Assembly: GCA_963751335.1 (NCBI GenBank)
Contig: CAVVUB010000008.1
Location: forward strand, 744,001 to 808,000
Source of the DNA: Bog-473 sp963751335
Lineage (GTDB): Bacteria > Actinomycetota > Acidimicrobiia > Acidimicrobiales > RAAP-2
Length of the DNA stretch: 64,000 nt
Direction of reading: 5' to 3'
The stretch's first letter is position 1; the number at the start of each line of letters is the position of its first letter. Both the position numbers and the translations under genes were made by a program. This document shows, one piece after another, positions 1-8,671 of this stretch. The notes beneath the pieces are model-generated. The model saw only the letters and a program-made list of their open reading frames with translations. It searched no databases and was not told the DNA's origin.

Positions 1-422
1 CCTATGCCGACCCGACCGCCCTCGCGGCGTCGGGCCGGAGGGCCAAGGGAAGGAGCCTGCTGCTCTCCCCGTTCGACTCACTCTGTTGGTACCGGGACCG
101 CCTCGAACGGCTCTTCGGGGTGCGTCACCGCTTGGAGGCCTACACGCCGCGGCACCGGCGCACCTACGGCTACTTCGCCATGCCCGTCCTGGGCGACACC
201 GAGATCGTCGGGCTGGTCGACCCGGGGCGCCGCGACGGGGCGCTCGTGGCCAAGCAGGTCACGCTCTTGCGGCCCGAGGGCGTGGCCCACGTGGCCGCCG
301 CCCTCGGTGCGGCGGCGCGCTGGGTCGGGTGTGATCGGGTCGTCGTGGAGCGGGTCGCCCCCGCCCCGGCTCGACGAGGCCTCGAGTCGCTCGTGGCCGA
401 GGCCGCCCCGGACTCCGACTGA
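1..422 (+). CDS. Winged-helix DNA glycosylase-like protein (YcaQ/AlkZ family), C-terminal part
   Basis: The frame entering at base 3 encodes about 139 residues and stops at TGA 420-422; the gene starts before the window. It contains LLSPFDSLCWYRDR, then a YGYFAMPVL segment, which is the C-terminal signature of winged-helix proteins related to E. coli YcaQ/AlkZ, glycosylases that act on alkylated bases and interstrand crosslinks. The catalytic N-terminal part is outside the window, so activity cannot be judged. The gene converges on the LLM oxidoreductase downstream, with 23 bases between stops. The family call is from motif recognition; the exact substrate is unknown. Confidence 0.8.
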   Translation, partial: YADPTALAASGRRAKGRSLLLSPFDSLCWYRDRLERLFGVRHRLEAYTPRHRRTYGYFAMPVLGDTEIVGLVDPGRRDGALVAKQVTLLRPEGVAHVAAALGAAARWVGCDRVVVERVAPAPARRGLESLVAEAAPDSD

Positions 423-445
423 CGAGTGCTCGGGCGAGCGGGATC

Positions 446-1315
446 TCAGGTCGCGTGGCGCCCGGCGATCTCCTCGAAGGCGGCGATGGTTCCCCGGTAG
501 GGCCCGGTCTGATCGGGGTGGTGCAACACGAATTCGTCGAAGCCGAGTTCGGCGTAGGGGCCCGCCAACTCCTCGAACTGCTCGGCCGACTCGAGCACGG
601 TCTCGGTCGGCGTCCACAGGACGATCTTCGAAGGCGTGGGTCGGCCGAGCTCACGACACCAGTCCTCGAGCTGGCCCAGTTGCGTGCGGGCCGCCGCCTG
701 AATGTCTTCGGGTTGTCGTGGTCCGTGTCCCGGACCGATCGTGACCCACTGCTGGCCGTAGAGCGCGGCCAGCCGCAGGCCCTTGCTGCCGCCGGCGGCG
801 ATGGTGAGCGGCAGCGGGTCCTGCACGGTGCCGGGCGTGCTCGGAGCCTCGGCCGCGTCGTAGTGCGCCGTGTGCACGGTGGTCCGGGTCGTTCCGTTGG
901 CGTTGACGATCGGGCGCAACACCTCGAGGAACTCCTCGAAACGGGTCATCCGCTCCGCCGGGGTCCACGGATCCTGACCGAGCGCGCCGGCGTCGGGTCC
1001 CTCGCTGCCCGGGCCGAGGCCGAGGTCCAGGCGCCCACCGCTCAGGTCGTCCAACGCGATGGCGTCGCGGGCCAGGGTCACGGGATGGCGGAAGTTGGGC
1101 GTGGCCACCAAGGTGCCGAGCCGCAGGCGCGCCGTGACGACCGCCGCCGCGGCGAGCACCGGGACGGCGGCATGCCAAGGCCCGTCAGGCATTCCTCCCC
1201 AGCGGACGTGGTCGTAGGTCCAGCCCGTGGCGAAGCCGGCGTCGTCCGCCCATTCCCAGTGCCGGCGGGCCTCGCGCCACCGATCGCTCGGAAGGATGAC
1301 CAGACTGACTCGCAC
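446..1315 (-). CDS. LLM-class F420-dependent oxidoreductase
   Basis: A 289-residue luciferase-like monooxygenase family protein with a TIM-barrel fold. It begins MRVSLVILPSDRW and shows the LRLGTLVATPNFRHP and LDLGLGPGSEGPDA strands typical of actinobacterial enzymes that use coenzyme F420 (or FMN) as hydride carrier. The natural substrate cannot be told from sequence. The GTG start at 1315 is supported by a -10-like TACGTT on the minus strand (1328-1323) only seven bases upstream and no Shine-Dalgarno, which suggests a leaderless transcript. It is divergent from the methyltransferase at 1351, whose own -10 lies in the same short gap. Confidence 0.85.
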   Translation of the reverse strand: MRVSLVILPSDRWREARRHWEWADDAGFATGWTYDHVRWGGMPDGPWHAAVPVLAAAAVVTARLRLGTLVATPNFRHPVTLARDAIALDDLSGGRLDLGLGPGSEGPDAGALGQDPWTPAERMTRFEEFLEVLRPIVNANGTTRTTVHTAHYDAAEAPSTPGTVQDPLPLTIAAGGSKGLRLAALYGQQWVTIGPGHGPRQPEDIQAAARTQLGQLEDWCRELGRPTPSKIVLWTPTETVLESAEQFEELAGPYAELGFDEFVLHHPDQTGPYRGTIAAFEEIAGRHAT

Positions 1316-1350
1316 GGCGACGAACGTAGCGGGCCCGATACCTTGGCGCG

Positions 1351-2166
1351 GTGGACAACGAATCGGAGCTCAAGCGTTGGAACGACCCGGTGTGGGTGGC
1401 CACCTGGCCGAAGCGTGAGACCTTGACCGGTGCCGTGACGCCCTATCTGCTCGATGTGATCGCGGCTCGGCCGGGCTGGAGGGTCTGCGACGTGGGCTGC
1501 GGTGCCGGACCGCTCACCCTCGCACTGGCCGTCGCCGTGGCTCCCGGGGGCGAGGCGGTCGGCTTCGACATCTCAGTCGGACTGCTCGAGCTCGCCCGTA
1601 CCCGAGCCGTCGACACCGGCTGCACCAATGCGCGCTTCGTCGAGACGGATGTGCAAACAGCGGAGGACGATCAGGGCCTCTTCGACGTGGTGGCCAGCCA
1701 GTTCGGGGTCATGTTCTTCGACGAGCCCACCCGGGCCCTGCGCGCCCTCAGAGGGAGGCTGACGCCGTCGGGCCGCCTGGTCTTCGCCTGCTGGCAGGGC
1801 GTCGAACGGAACCCGTGGCACGTGAGCACGGTGCTCCGGCCACTCATGCCCGCACCCCGGACACCGGCGCCCGGGAAGAGCCCGGTCGGTCCGTTCGCCT
1901 TCGGTGACGAGGAGTACGTGCGCGAGGTCCTCGAGGCCGCCGGTTACGCCAACGTCTCGGCGACACCGCACCGGATCACAACCCGCGGCGCGGCGTCGGC
2001 CGTGACGGACCCAGCGCTCTTCGCCGGGATGGGCATTGCGCCGGCCCGCGAGGAGGAGGCCAAGGCCGCGGTCGCCCGACACCTCCGACAATTCGCGGTG
2101 ACGCCCGACGCGCCCGACGAGTTCGAGTTCCCGCTGGCCTTCATGGTCTACGAGGCCGCGGCATAG
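1351..2166 (+). CDS. Class I SAM-dependent methyltransferase
   Basis: A 271-residue Rossmann-fold methyltransferase. Motif I reads VCDVGCGAG at about residues 45-53, followed by an acidic VGFDIS end of strand 2, as in UbiE/COQ5-like small-molecule methyltransferases. The substrate is not identifiable. GTG at 1351 is chosen because TACCTT (1339-1344) sits six bases upstream as a -10 and there is no Shine-Dalgarno. The stop at 2164-2166 is in the same frame as the following DUF3052 gene, but the two are separate families. Confidence 0.85.
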   Translation: MDNESELKRWNDPVWVATWPKRETLTGAVTPYLLDVIAARPGWRVCDVGCGAGPLTLALAVAVAPGGEAVGFDISVGLLELARTRAVDTGCTNARFVETDVQTAEDDQGLFDVVASQFGVMFFDEPTRALRALRGRLTPSGRLVFACWQGVERNPWHVSTVLRPLMPAPRTPAPGKSPVGPFAFGDEEYVREVLEAAGYANVSATPHRITTRGAASAVTDPALFAGMGIAPAREEEAKAAVARHLRQFAVTPDAPDEFEFPLAFMVYEAAA

Positions 2167-2179
2167 GGTCGGCCCTTCA

Positions 2180-2577
2180 GTGCCGGCTACAGCGGAACCC
2201 CACTGCTGAAGAAGTTGGGTATCGGTGAGGGCTCCACGGTGGCGCTCATCGGTGCACCTCCGGGCCTCATCGACGACCTGCCCCCCGGGGCCACGCTGAG
2301 ACGCCAGGCCCGCGGGAAGGCCGACGTCGTCGTTGCCTTCTTCGTCGAGCGGGCCGAGTTCGAGCGCCGGATCGGAACCCTCTCCACCATGATCGTGCCT
2401 GACGGAGGTCTCTGGGTGGCGTGGCCCAAGCGGTCCTCGGGTGTGCCGACGTCGATGAGCGACCAGGTGGTGCGGGAGGTCGCCTTGCCGCTCGGGTTGG
2501 TGGACAACAAGGTCTGTGCCATCGACAGCACCTGGTCCGGGCTGCGTGTCGTCTGGCGCGTCGAGCGTCGGCCATGA
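2180..2577 (+). CDS. DUF3052 family protein, apparent lost base near the start
   Basis: About 132 residues of unknown function. The recognisable DUF3052 start (a GYSGTPLLKKLGI segment) is encoded from about 2185, but this frame has no ATG or GTG there; its first canonical start is TTG 2215, inside the conserved region. GTG 2180-2182 followed by CC would give M-P-G-Y-S-G if one base were restored near 2183-2185. TAGGGT at 2164-2169 lies ten bases before this GTG. I therefore place the start at 2180 and read the mismatch as a one-base deletion in the sequence. The family often sits in actinobacterial housekeeping contexts; its role is unknown. Confidence 0.7.
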
Positions 2578-2617
2578 CGCCGTCTCGTTGAAGACCCAGG
2601 TTCGTGAGACAGCTTCG

Positions 2618-3253
2618 TCAGAACAGGGCGAAACGTGACAGCGGCCAGATCCGCAGGTCGACCTTGCCCACGATCGCCGACTTGGCCACCGGCCCCCAGT
2701 AGCGGCTGTCACAGGACTCGGGACGGTTGTCGCCCATGACGTACACGTCACCCGGGGGGACCACGTAGGGACGGCGGAGCGAGTACGGCTGGAAGGACGG
2801 GCCCGGAAACGTCTGCGAGCGCAGGGCCGGAGGGAGCCACGGCTGGGCGAGCAGCGTGCCGTTGATGAGCACGTGCCCGTCCGACAACGACACCGTCTGG
2901 CCCGGAAGGCCGATCACCCGCTTGACCAGGTTGGCCACCGGTGGTCCCGCACAGTCCTCGTTCGCGGGCGTATCGAAGACGATGATGTCGCCGGTGCTGA
3001 CGCCGTGGAGGTGGAAGGCGAGCTTGTCGACCACAATGCGATCGCCGATCTGCAGTGTGGGCTCCATCGAGCCCGAAGGGATGGAGTACGTCGCCACGAC
3101 GAAGGTCCGGAGCAAAACGGCGACCACCACCGCCGCCACCAGGACTCCGACCAGCTCGAGGACCCAACGGGTCGAGGGTGCCTCGTTCCGGGTCAGGGCC
3201 TCGGGGGTTCCGGGGAGGTGAGCGCCGGGTGGCGTGGGCTCCTCGACGGCCAT
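2618..3253 (-). CDS. lepB: Signal peptidase I
   Basis: A 211-residue type I signal peptidase that cleaves Sec and Tat signal peptides on the outer face of the membrane. One hydrophobic segment at about residues 31-53 anchors it, followed by the catalytic serine in SGSMEPTL (about Ser62), the catalytic lysine in KRVIGLPG (about Lys111) and the box E motif GDNRPESCDSR. The ATG at 3253 is preferred over the longer frame from 3352 because the extra 33 residues look non-native and because AATACT (minus strand 3266-3261) lies seven bases upstream as a -10. It is divergent from the HAD gene at 3336. Confidence 0.93.
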   Translation of the reverse strand: MAVEEPTPPGAHLPGTPEALTRNEAPSTRWVLELVGVLVAAVVVAVLLRTFVVATYSIPSGSMEPTLQIGDRIVVDKLAFHLHGVSTGDIIVFDTPANEDCAGPPVANLVKRVIGLPGQTVSLSDGHVLINGTLLAQPWLPPALRSQTFPGPSFQPYSLRRPYVVPPGDVYVMGDNRPESCDSRYWGPVAKSAIVGKVDLRIWPLSRFALF

Positions 3254-3335
3254 GACCAGGAGTATTACGCGCGCACAGGAGCAACGGGCGACGCGCCGGT
3301 GCCAGCCTGTCACGCCGGCGAGAGAGGATAACGAC

Positions 3336-4034
3336 GTGGTTCGGGCCGTCATCTTCGACTTCTACGGCACGCTCGCCCGCTGGGCGGATGGCAGCGCTAC
3401 CTACGCCAGCGTCTTCGCCGACCATGGCTACAGGCCGGACGCAAGCGTTCTCGACGGGTATTTCTCTCGCTACAACGGGATCGACCACGGCGAACACTCG
3501 GTCAGCGAGACGGCCTACGAAGTCTGGGTCCGGACGCGCCTGCGCCAACTCACCCGAGATGGCGGCGTCGACGATCGTGACGCAGAAGCGATCGTCGACG
3601 CGCTCCGCCGGCTCGACGAGGGGCGGATGGTGCCCTATCCCGAGGCCGCGGCCACGTTGGGCGCGTTGCGCGACGCCGGGCTCATCGTCGGCGTGTGTTC
3701 CAACTGGGGCTGGGAGCTCGATGCGTACCTGAACCAGGTGGGTCTGCTCGCTCTGGTCGATTCCAGCGTGACCTCCGCCCGGGCCGGGGCGCGCAAGCCC
3801 CATCCGAACATCTACCTGACGTCGGTCGAGTCGCTCGGCGTCTCGGCGGCCGACGTCGTGTTCGTCGGCGATTCGTGGGAGCCCGACGTGCGCGGGCCCC
3901 GTCGCCTGGGGATGACCGCGGTGCATGTCTGGCGTGAAGCTGAGCGTCAGGGCTTCGACGCCCCCGAACTCGAGCCAGGGGATCGCCGCGTCGGCGACCT
4001 CTCGGGCGTGCTCGAGATCGTGGGGCTCAGCTAG
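3336..4034 (+). CDS. HAD-superfamily hydrolase (dehalogenase-like)
   Basis: A 232-residue HAD hydrolase. Motif I is DFYGT at residues 8-12, with tyrosine at the position where phosphatases carry the second aspartate, a pattern seen in haloacid-dehalogenase-like members. Later motifs are CSNWGW (motif II), KPHPNIY (motif III) and FVGDSWEPDVRG (motif IV). GTG 3336 is preceded by a good Shine-Dalgarno AGAGAGGA at about 3321-3328. The stop shares CTAG with the stop of the convergent acyl-CoA synthetase. Substrate unknown. Confidence 0.85.
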   Translation: MVRAVIFDFYGTLARWADGSATYASVFADHGYRPDASVLDGYFSRYNGIDHGEHSVSETAYEVWVRTRLRQLTRDGGVDDRDAEAIVDALRRLDEGRMVPYPEAAATLGALRDAGLIVGVCSNWGWELDAYLNQVGLLALVDSSVTSARAGARKPHPNIYLTSVESLGVSAADVVFVGDSWEPDVRGPRRLGMTAVHVWREAERQGFDAPELEPGDRRVGDLSGVLEIVGLS

Positions 4035-5713
4035 CGCGTCCGACCGGCGGTCGGCCGTTCTCGGCCAGACCGGCCGCCAGCTTCGGCGCGGTCCTCGTCG
4101 CCCAAGGCCTCGAACCGAAGCTCCGCCGTGTCGAGGGGCCGCCACCACACCGGTTCGTCGCAGACCCAGGCCTCCTGGCGCAGGCCGACCTTGGTCACCT
4201 TGCCCGTCGCCGTCTGGGGCAAGGAGTCCGACACCCGGACATAGCGGGGGATCCACTTGGGGCCGAGGTCGGGTTGGTCCTCGAGCCATGTGGCGAATGC
4301 CACGGGATCGAAGGTGGCGTCCGGGGCCAGCTCGACCGCGATCATGACCTGATCGCCCGCGCCCGAGACCGTGTCGGGGACGGGGTAGACCGCCACCACG
4401 GCCAGGTCCGGGTTGCGCGAGAGCACCGCCTCGACCGGCCCGGCGGCGAAGTTCTCCGAGTCGACCCGCAGCCAGTCGCCGTTGCGGCCGGCGAAGTAGA
4501 AGAAGCCGTTTTCGTCGACGTAGCCCAGGTCGCCCGTCCAGTACCAGCCGCGGCGCAGCCGATCGTGCTCCGCGTCCTCGCGCTTGTAGTAGCCCTCGAA
4601 CTTGCCCCGGCCGCTCCGGTTGACGATCTCCCCGATGGCCTCGCCCGCGTTGAGCAGCCGTCGTTCGGCGTCGAAGCGGGCCGGCGCGCATTGCTCGCCG
4701 GTCTCGGGGCTGATCACAGCCAGGTCCACCCCGTCGACCGGGCGTCCCAGCGCTCCCCTGGGCATGTCGGCCGTCGGATTGATGGCGACACCGCCCTCGC
4801 TCTGCCCGTAGCCCTCGATGAGGTAACAGCCGAACCGCTTCCGGAAGCGGCTGCGGTCGCGCACCGAGGCCTCGGTCCCGAAGGCGCTCGTGAGCGTGTT
4901 CTCGGCGTCGTCCGGACGCTCGGGGGTGGCCAGGATGTAGGCGATGGCCTTGCCGACGTAGCTGAACTTCGTGGCACCGAAGAGCCGGACGTCGTCGAGG
5001 AAGGACGATGCGCTGAATCGGGGCCGCACGGCGATGGCCGACCCCACGTTCACCGATGGTCCCCACAGGGCCATGAGCGCGTTGCCGTGGAACAACGGCA
5101 TGGGGCAGTAGCAGACGTCGTCGGTGTTGTAGCCGTAGCCGGGGGCGGCGATCTCGGCGATCCCGGCCAGCCGGCCCTGGGTGCAGCGCACCGCCTTCGG
5201 TGCACCGGTGGTGCCCGAGGTGAAGATGAGGAGGAACAAGGAGTCCTCCTCCACCCGGTCGGTCCCGGCCAGCACCGCATCTGCGGCCGGACTGCCCCGG
5301 TACTCCTCGACGAGGGTGCCGTAGCGGTCCGAGTCGACGATGAGCACCTTGTCGGCGTCGAGGTCGAGGTCCAGGCCCTCGAGCAGCGCGGCACCGTCGT
5401 CGTCGGTGACGATCAGGGCGCAATCGGTAGCGCGGACGTCGGCCGCCAGCGCCTCGCCGCGGCGGGTGGGATTGATGCCGACGATGGCGGCACCCGCCAG
5501 CGCAGCGCCGTTGAGCCAGAACAGGTATTCGGGGCCATTGGGGAGCAGGACGCCGATGTGGGGCGGTCCGCCGCCGAAGAGCGCCCTGGCCAGGGCGCCG
5601 CGGGCCGCACCTTCGGCCACGGCCTGACGCCAGGTCCAGCTGCCGCCGGCATCCATCACCCCGGTGCTGTCGTCCTGCGCCCGCACGGCCAGCATGGCGG
5701 CGATCGTGCTCAT
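4031..5713 (-). CDS. Acyl-CoA synthetase (ANL superfamily)
   Basis: A 560-residue adenylate-forming enzyme that activates a carboxylic acid to an acyl-AMP and then acyl-CoA. The AMP-binding loop FTSGTTGAPKAV, the GYGQSEGG substrate/AMP motif, WYWTGDLGYVDENG and the C-terminal catalytic lysine region TATGKVTK are all present. It resembles long-chain or very-long-chain (FadD6-like) enzymes with a shortened linker; chain specificity is inference. ATG 5713 overlaps the stop of the upstream hydroxy-acid dehydrogenase by four bases (ATGA), so the two are translationally coupled. Confidence 0.9.
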   Translation of the reverse strand: MSTIAAMLAVRAQDDSTGVMDAGGSWTWRQAVAEGAARGALARALFGGGPPHIGVLLPNGPEYLFWLNGAALAGAAIVGINPTRRGEALAADVRATDCALIVTDDDGAALLEGLDLDLDADKVLIVDSDRYGTLVEEYRGSPAADAVLAGTDRVEEDSLFLLIFTSGTTGAPKAVRCTQGRLAGIAEIAAPGYGYNTDDVCYCPMPLFHGNALMALWGPSVNVGSAIAVRPRFSASSFLDDVRLFGATKFSYVGKAIAYILATPERPDDAENTLTSAFGTEASVRDRSRFRKRFGCYLIEGYGQSEGGVAINPTADMPRGALGRPVDGVDLAVISPETGEQCAPARFDAERRLLNAGEAIGEIVNRSGRGKFEGYYKREDAEHDRLRRGWYWTGDLGYVDENGFFYFAGRNGDWLRVDSENFAAGPVEAVLSRNPDLAVVAVYPVPDTVSGAGDQVMIAVELAPDATFDPVAFATWLEDQPDLGPKWIPRYVRVSDSLPQTATGKVTKVGLRQEAWVCDEPVWWRPLDTAELRFEALGDEDRAEAGGRSGRERPTAGRTR

Positions 5714-6900
5714 CGGATTCCTCCCTCGAGTGGAAAGCCGGGCGTCCGCCGCACCAAGGTGCGATCGAGCGCTTCGACGTTGGCCGCGCCGCACAGGGCC
5801 ATCGTGCGTCGAACCTCGGTCTCGAACCACCGCAACAGCCCGGCCACGCCGTCGGCACCACCCGTGGCCAAGGCCCAGAGCGACGGGCGTCCCACCAGCG
5901 CGGCGCGCGCCCCGAGGGCCAAGGCCTTCACGACGTCGGGGGCACGCCGAACACCCCCGTCGACATAGACCTCGGCCCGGCCGTCGACGGCGTCCACCAC
6001 CTCGGCCAGGATGTCGGCCGTGGCCGGCGCGTCGGCCAACTGGCGCGCCCCGTGGTTGGACACCACGACCGCAGCTGCCCCCGCCTCGACGCAGCGGACC
6101 GCGTCGTCCGCCCGCTGCACGCCTTTGGCCACGACGGGGAGCTCGCTCAGGCCGGCCAGCCACGCGATGTCGTCCGGGGTGAGCGCCGGTTCGAACTCGT
6201 GGGTCACGATCGCCATGAAGCCTCCCTGCCGTGCGCTTTCCGTGCCGGCACCGGTGAGATTGGGCAGGGCCAGATCGTCCGGCAGGTGGACGCCAGAACG
6301 CCATTCCCGCAACCGGAGGCCCGAGACGGGGGCGTCGACGGTGAGGACGAGGGCGCCGTAGCGGTGGGCGACGGCCCGGGCGACGAGCTCCTCGGTCCGG
6401 GACCGGTCCCGCAACACGTAGACCTGCATCCACCGCGGCGCCCCGGGCGCCGCGGCCGCCACCTCCTCGAGCGGGCAGGTGGCCAGCGAAGACAGGATCA
6501 TGAGCGCGCCCGCCTCGGCGCTCCCCCGTGCGGTCGCCGCCTCGCCCTCCCGGTGCGCCAGCCCCTGGATGGCCGTGGGGGCGATGACCACCGGCGAAGC
6601 CACCGGCGTGCCCAGGAGCGTGGTGGCCGTCGACACCGTGTCGAGGCCCGCCAGCACCCGTGGGTGGAGCTGCCAGTGCGCCCAGGCGGCCACGTTTCCC
6701 TCGAGGAGGCGCTCGTCGTCGGCACCTCCGGAGTAGTAGGCGTACGCCATCTCGCCCATGGCGTGCCGGGCGTCGCGCTCGAGGTCCTCGAGCGAGAGGT
6801 CGGTGACCAGGGGCGCTCGGTCGTCCGCCTTCAAGAGGGGCTCACTCGGGTTGTGCCCCGAAGGGTCGGTGCTGGCAGGATGAGCGGGCACGGGCCGCAT
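5710..6900 (-). CDS. FMN-dependent alpha-hydroxy-acid dehydrogenase
   Basis: A 396-residue TIM-barrel flavoenzyme of the lactate dehydrogenase (LldD)/glycolate oxidase/lactate 2-monooxygenase family. It shows AYYSGGADDE near the N-terminus, a substrate-binding lysine in VVAKGVQ, the catalytic histidine in SNHGARQL and the FMN phosphate loop DGGVRRAPDVVKALALGA. It should oxidise a 2-hydroxy acid to the 2-oxo acid; which one is not clear. ATG at 6900 is used because upstream sequence lacks homology. It is cotranscribed with the acyl-CoA synthetase through a four-base overlap and divergent from the LLM gene at 6955. Confidence 0.9.
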   Translation of the reverse strand: MRPVPAHPASTDPSGHNPSEPLLKADDRAPLVTDLSLEDLERDARHAMGEMAYAYYSGGADDERLLEGNVAAWAHWQLHPRVLAGLDTVSTATTLLGTPVASPVVIAPTAIQGLAHREGEAATARGSAEAGALMILSSLATCPLEEVAAAAPGAPRWMQVYVLRDRSRTEELVARAVAHRYGALVLTVDAPVSGLRLREWRSGVHLPDDLALPNLTGAGTESARQGGFMAIVTHEFEPALTPDDIAWLAGLSELPVVAKGVQRADDAVRCVEAGAAAVVVSNHGARQLADAPATADILAEVVDAVDGRAEVYVDGGVRRAPDVVKALALGARAALVGRPSLWALATGGADGVAGLLRWFETEVRRTMALCGAANVEALDRTLVRRTPGFPLEGGIR

Positions 6901-6954
6901 GGTAGGCGGCAGTCGTGCCCCACAATCCCGATCTGGTCCCACTACGGAGGTGCC

Positions 6955-7830
6955 GTGCGTTTCTCCTATGCGGAGTCGATGACCGACCCGTCTTTCTACC
7001 TGCCGCTGGCTCAGGCGGCCGAGGCGGCGGGTTACGACTCCATGGTCGTCCCCGACAGCATCTGCTACCCCGAGTTCTCGGACACGACGTACCCCTTCAA
7101 TCCCGACGGCAGCCGCGAGTTCCTCGAGGACAAGCCGTTCCTCGAGCCCTTTTCGCTGATTCCGGCCATGGGCGCCCTGACGGAGCGGATCCGCTTCGTG
7201 ACCTTCGTGATCAAGTTGCCGATCCGCCAACCCGTTCTGATCACCAAGCAGGTCAGCTCGACCGCCGTGCTCACCGGCAATCGGCTCGTCCTCGGCGTCG
7301 GGTCGAGTCCTTGGCCCGAGGACTACGAGATCTGTGGCGTGCCTTGGGAGCGCCGGGGCAAGCGGATGGACGAGGAGATCGTCATCATGCGGGGTCTGAT
7401 GTCGGGCGGGTTCTTCGAGTTCCACGGCGAGATCTTCGACGTGCCCTCTATCAAGATGTGCCCGGCGCCCAGCGCACCCGTCCCCATCCTGATCGGCGGC
7501 CACCACGAGGCGGCGCTCAAGCGGGCGGCGGTCGACGGTGACGGGTGGCTTCACGGCGGGGGTGACCCGGCGGACCTGCCCGGGCTGCTGGAACGCCTGG
7601 ACGTGCTGCGGCGTGAGCACGGAACGGAGACCAAGCCCTTCGAGGTCCACGTGATCTCGGTCGACGCCTATAGCGTCGACGGTGTCCGCCGGCTCGAGGA
7701 CCTCGGAGTGACGGACGTGATCGTCGGCTTCCGGTGGCCCTACGGGGTGGAACAGGATGCCGAAACGTTGCAGACCAAAGTGGACAACCTGCGCCGGTTT
7801 GCCGACGACGTGATCGCCAAGGTCCGCTGA
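6955..7830 (+). CDS. LLM-class F420-dependent oxidoreductase
   Basis: A 291-residue luciferase-like protein starting MRFSYAESMTDPSFYLPLA, with the conserved LVLGVGSSPWPEDYEICG segment and PVLIGGHHEAALKRA near the C-terminal half. This is a different subfamily from the LLM protein at 446-1315. GTG 6955 has a GGAGG Shine-Dalgarno at 6946-6950. It heads a likely operon with the NTF2-like, DUF35 and thiolase genes downstream (16-base gap, then GTGA overlaps), so it may act in the same lipid or steroid catabolic route; that link is inference. Confidence 0.88.
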   Translation: MRFSYAESMTDPSFYLPLAQAAEAAGYDSMVVPDSICYPEFSDTTYPFNPDGSREFLEDKPFLEPFSLIPAMGALTERIRFVTFVIKLPIRQPVLITKQVSSTAVLTGNRLVLGVGSSPWPEDYEICGVPWERRGKRMDEEIVIMRGLMSGGFFEFHGEIFDVPSIKMCPAPSAPVPILIGGHHEAALKRAAVDGDGWLHGGGDPADLPGLLERLDVLRREHGTETKPFEVHVISVDAYSVDGVRRLEDLGVTDVIVGFRWPYGVEQDAETLQTKVDNLRRFADDVIAKVR

Positions 7831-7849
7831 GCGAGAAAGAGGGGCCGTG

Positions 7850-8266
7850 ATGAGTGAGACGCCGAACGTCCGCGAGCTGGGGATCCGGTCGCGGGCGGCC
7901 GTGACCGCCGGCGACCGCGAAGGCTGGCTCGGCCTCTTCACCGAGGACGCCGTCGTGCAGGATCCCATCGGCCCCTCCCCTTTCGATCCCGAAGGCACGG
8001 GTCACCGGGGCATCGCGGCGATCGCCAACTTCTACGACACGGTGATCGCGTCGAGTGAGGCCATCGACTTCGAGATCACCCATTCGTATCTGTGCGGCGA
8101 CGAAGTGGCCGACGTCGGCATCATCCGGACCACGCTGGCCGGCGGAACCCATCAGGCCGTGGTCCACGGCGTCTACACCTATCGGAGCGACGGTGCCGGC
8201 AGGATCGCCGCGCTCCGCGCCTTCTGGGAGTTCGACGCGCTCGAAATGGTGGAGTTGGGCGGGTGA
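7850..8266 (+). CDS. SnoaL/NTF2-like small protein
   Basis: A 138-residue protein with the cone-shaped NTF2/ketosteroid-isomerase-like fold: an N-terminal helix, then the GDREGWLGLFTEDAVVQDPIG strand-turn typical of the family, then the C-terminal beta sheet. Members are isomerases, hydrolases or non-catalytic binding proteins; no diagnostic catalytic residues can be assigned here. ATG 7850 has AGAGGGG at 7838-7844 as a Shine-Dalgarno; an adjacent GTG at 7847 is also possible. The stop overlaps the start of the DUF35 gene (GTGA), fitting a coupled operon. Confidence 0.8.
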   Translation: MSETPNVRELGIRSRAAVTAGDREGWLGLFTEDAVVQDPIGPSPFDPEGTGHRGIAAIANFYDTVIASSEAIDFEITHSYLCGDEVADVGIIRTTLAGGTHQAVVHGVYTYRSDGAGRIAALRAFWEFDALEMVELGG

Positions 8267-8671
8267 GCGGGCGCACGATGGTGCGCGAGGGGTTGTTCCG
8301 CGGACGCGGATCCTCCGGCCCTGCTGGGCAGCCGGTGCGCCAACTGCGGATCGACCTCCTTCCCGCGCACCGACACCTGTCCCTACTGCGCCACCGAGGA
8401 TCCCGAACCGGTCGACCTCTCACGGAGAGGCCGGCTCTGGGCGTGGACCGCGGTGACCGCTTCGCCGCCCGGCTATGCCGGCGAGGTGCCCTACGGGATC
8501 GGTGTGGTGGAGCTCCCCGAGGGGATCCGCGTCATCGGGCGGCTGACGGAGAGCAACCCGGCGGCACTCGGCGCGGACCAGGAGATGGAGCTCCAGGTGG
8601 TGCCGCTCAGCTCGGATGACGAGGGCAACGACGTCGTCACCTACGCGTTCTCTCCGGTGGGTGCGGCGTGA
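8263..8671 (+). CDS. DUF35 zinc-ribbon/OB-fold acyl-CoA-binding protein, frameshifted
   Basis: A DUF35 partner protein of a thiolase-like enzyme. The N-terminal REGLF is read from GTG 8263 and the rest from the +1-shifted frame: DADPPALLGSRC, a four-cysteine zinc ribbon (CANCG, then CPYC) and an OB domain ending FSPVGAA. Removing one C at 8298-8299 (in TTCCGCGG) joins the two into a normal protein of about 135 residues. DUF35 proteins bind the acyl-CoA for partner thiolases or aldolases such as ChsH2 with Ltp2 in steroid degradation. The stop overlaps the thiolase start at 8668 (GTGA). I read the shift as a sequence error. Confidence 0.8.

Noticed and set aside
1351..2577. Stop-codon readthrough joining the methyltransferase to the DUF3052 protein (same frame)
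   Set aside because: The families are unrelated and a lost base next to GTG 2180 explains the missing start better.
2748..5861. Very long open frame on the minus strand (about 1,000 codons) across lepB, HAD and the acyl-CoA synthetase
   Set aside because: It is an out-of-frame shadow caused by high GC: low complexity, arginine-rich, no family motif, and it covers three well-supported genes.
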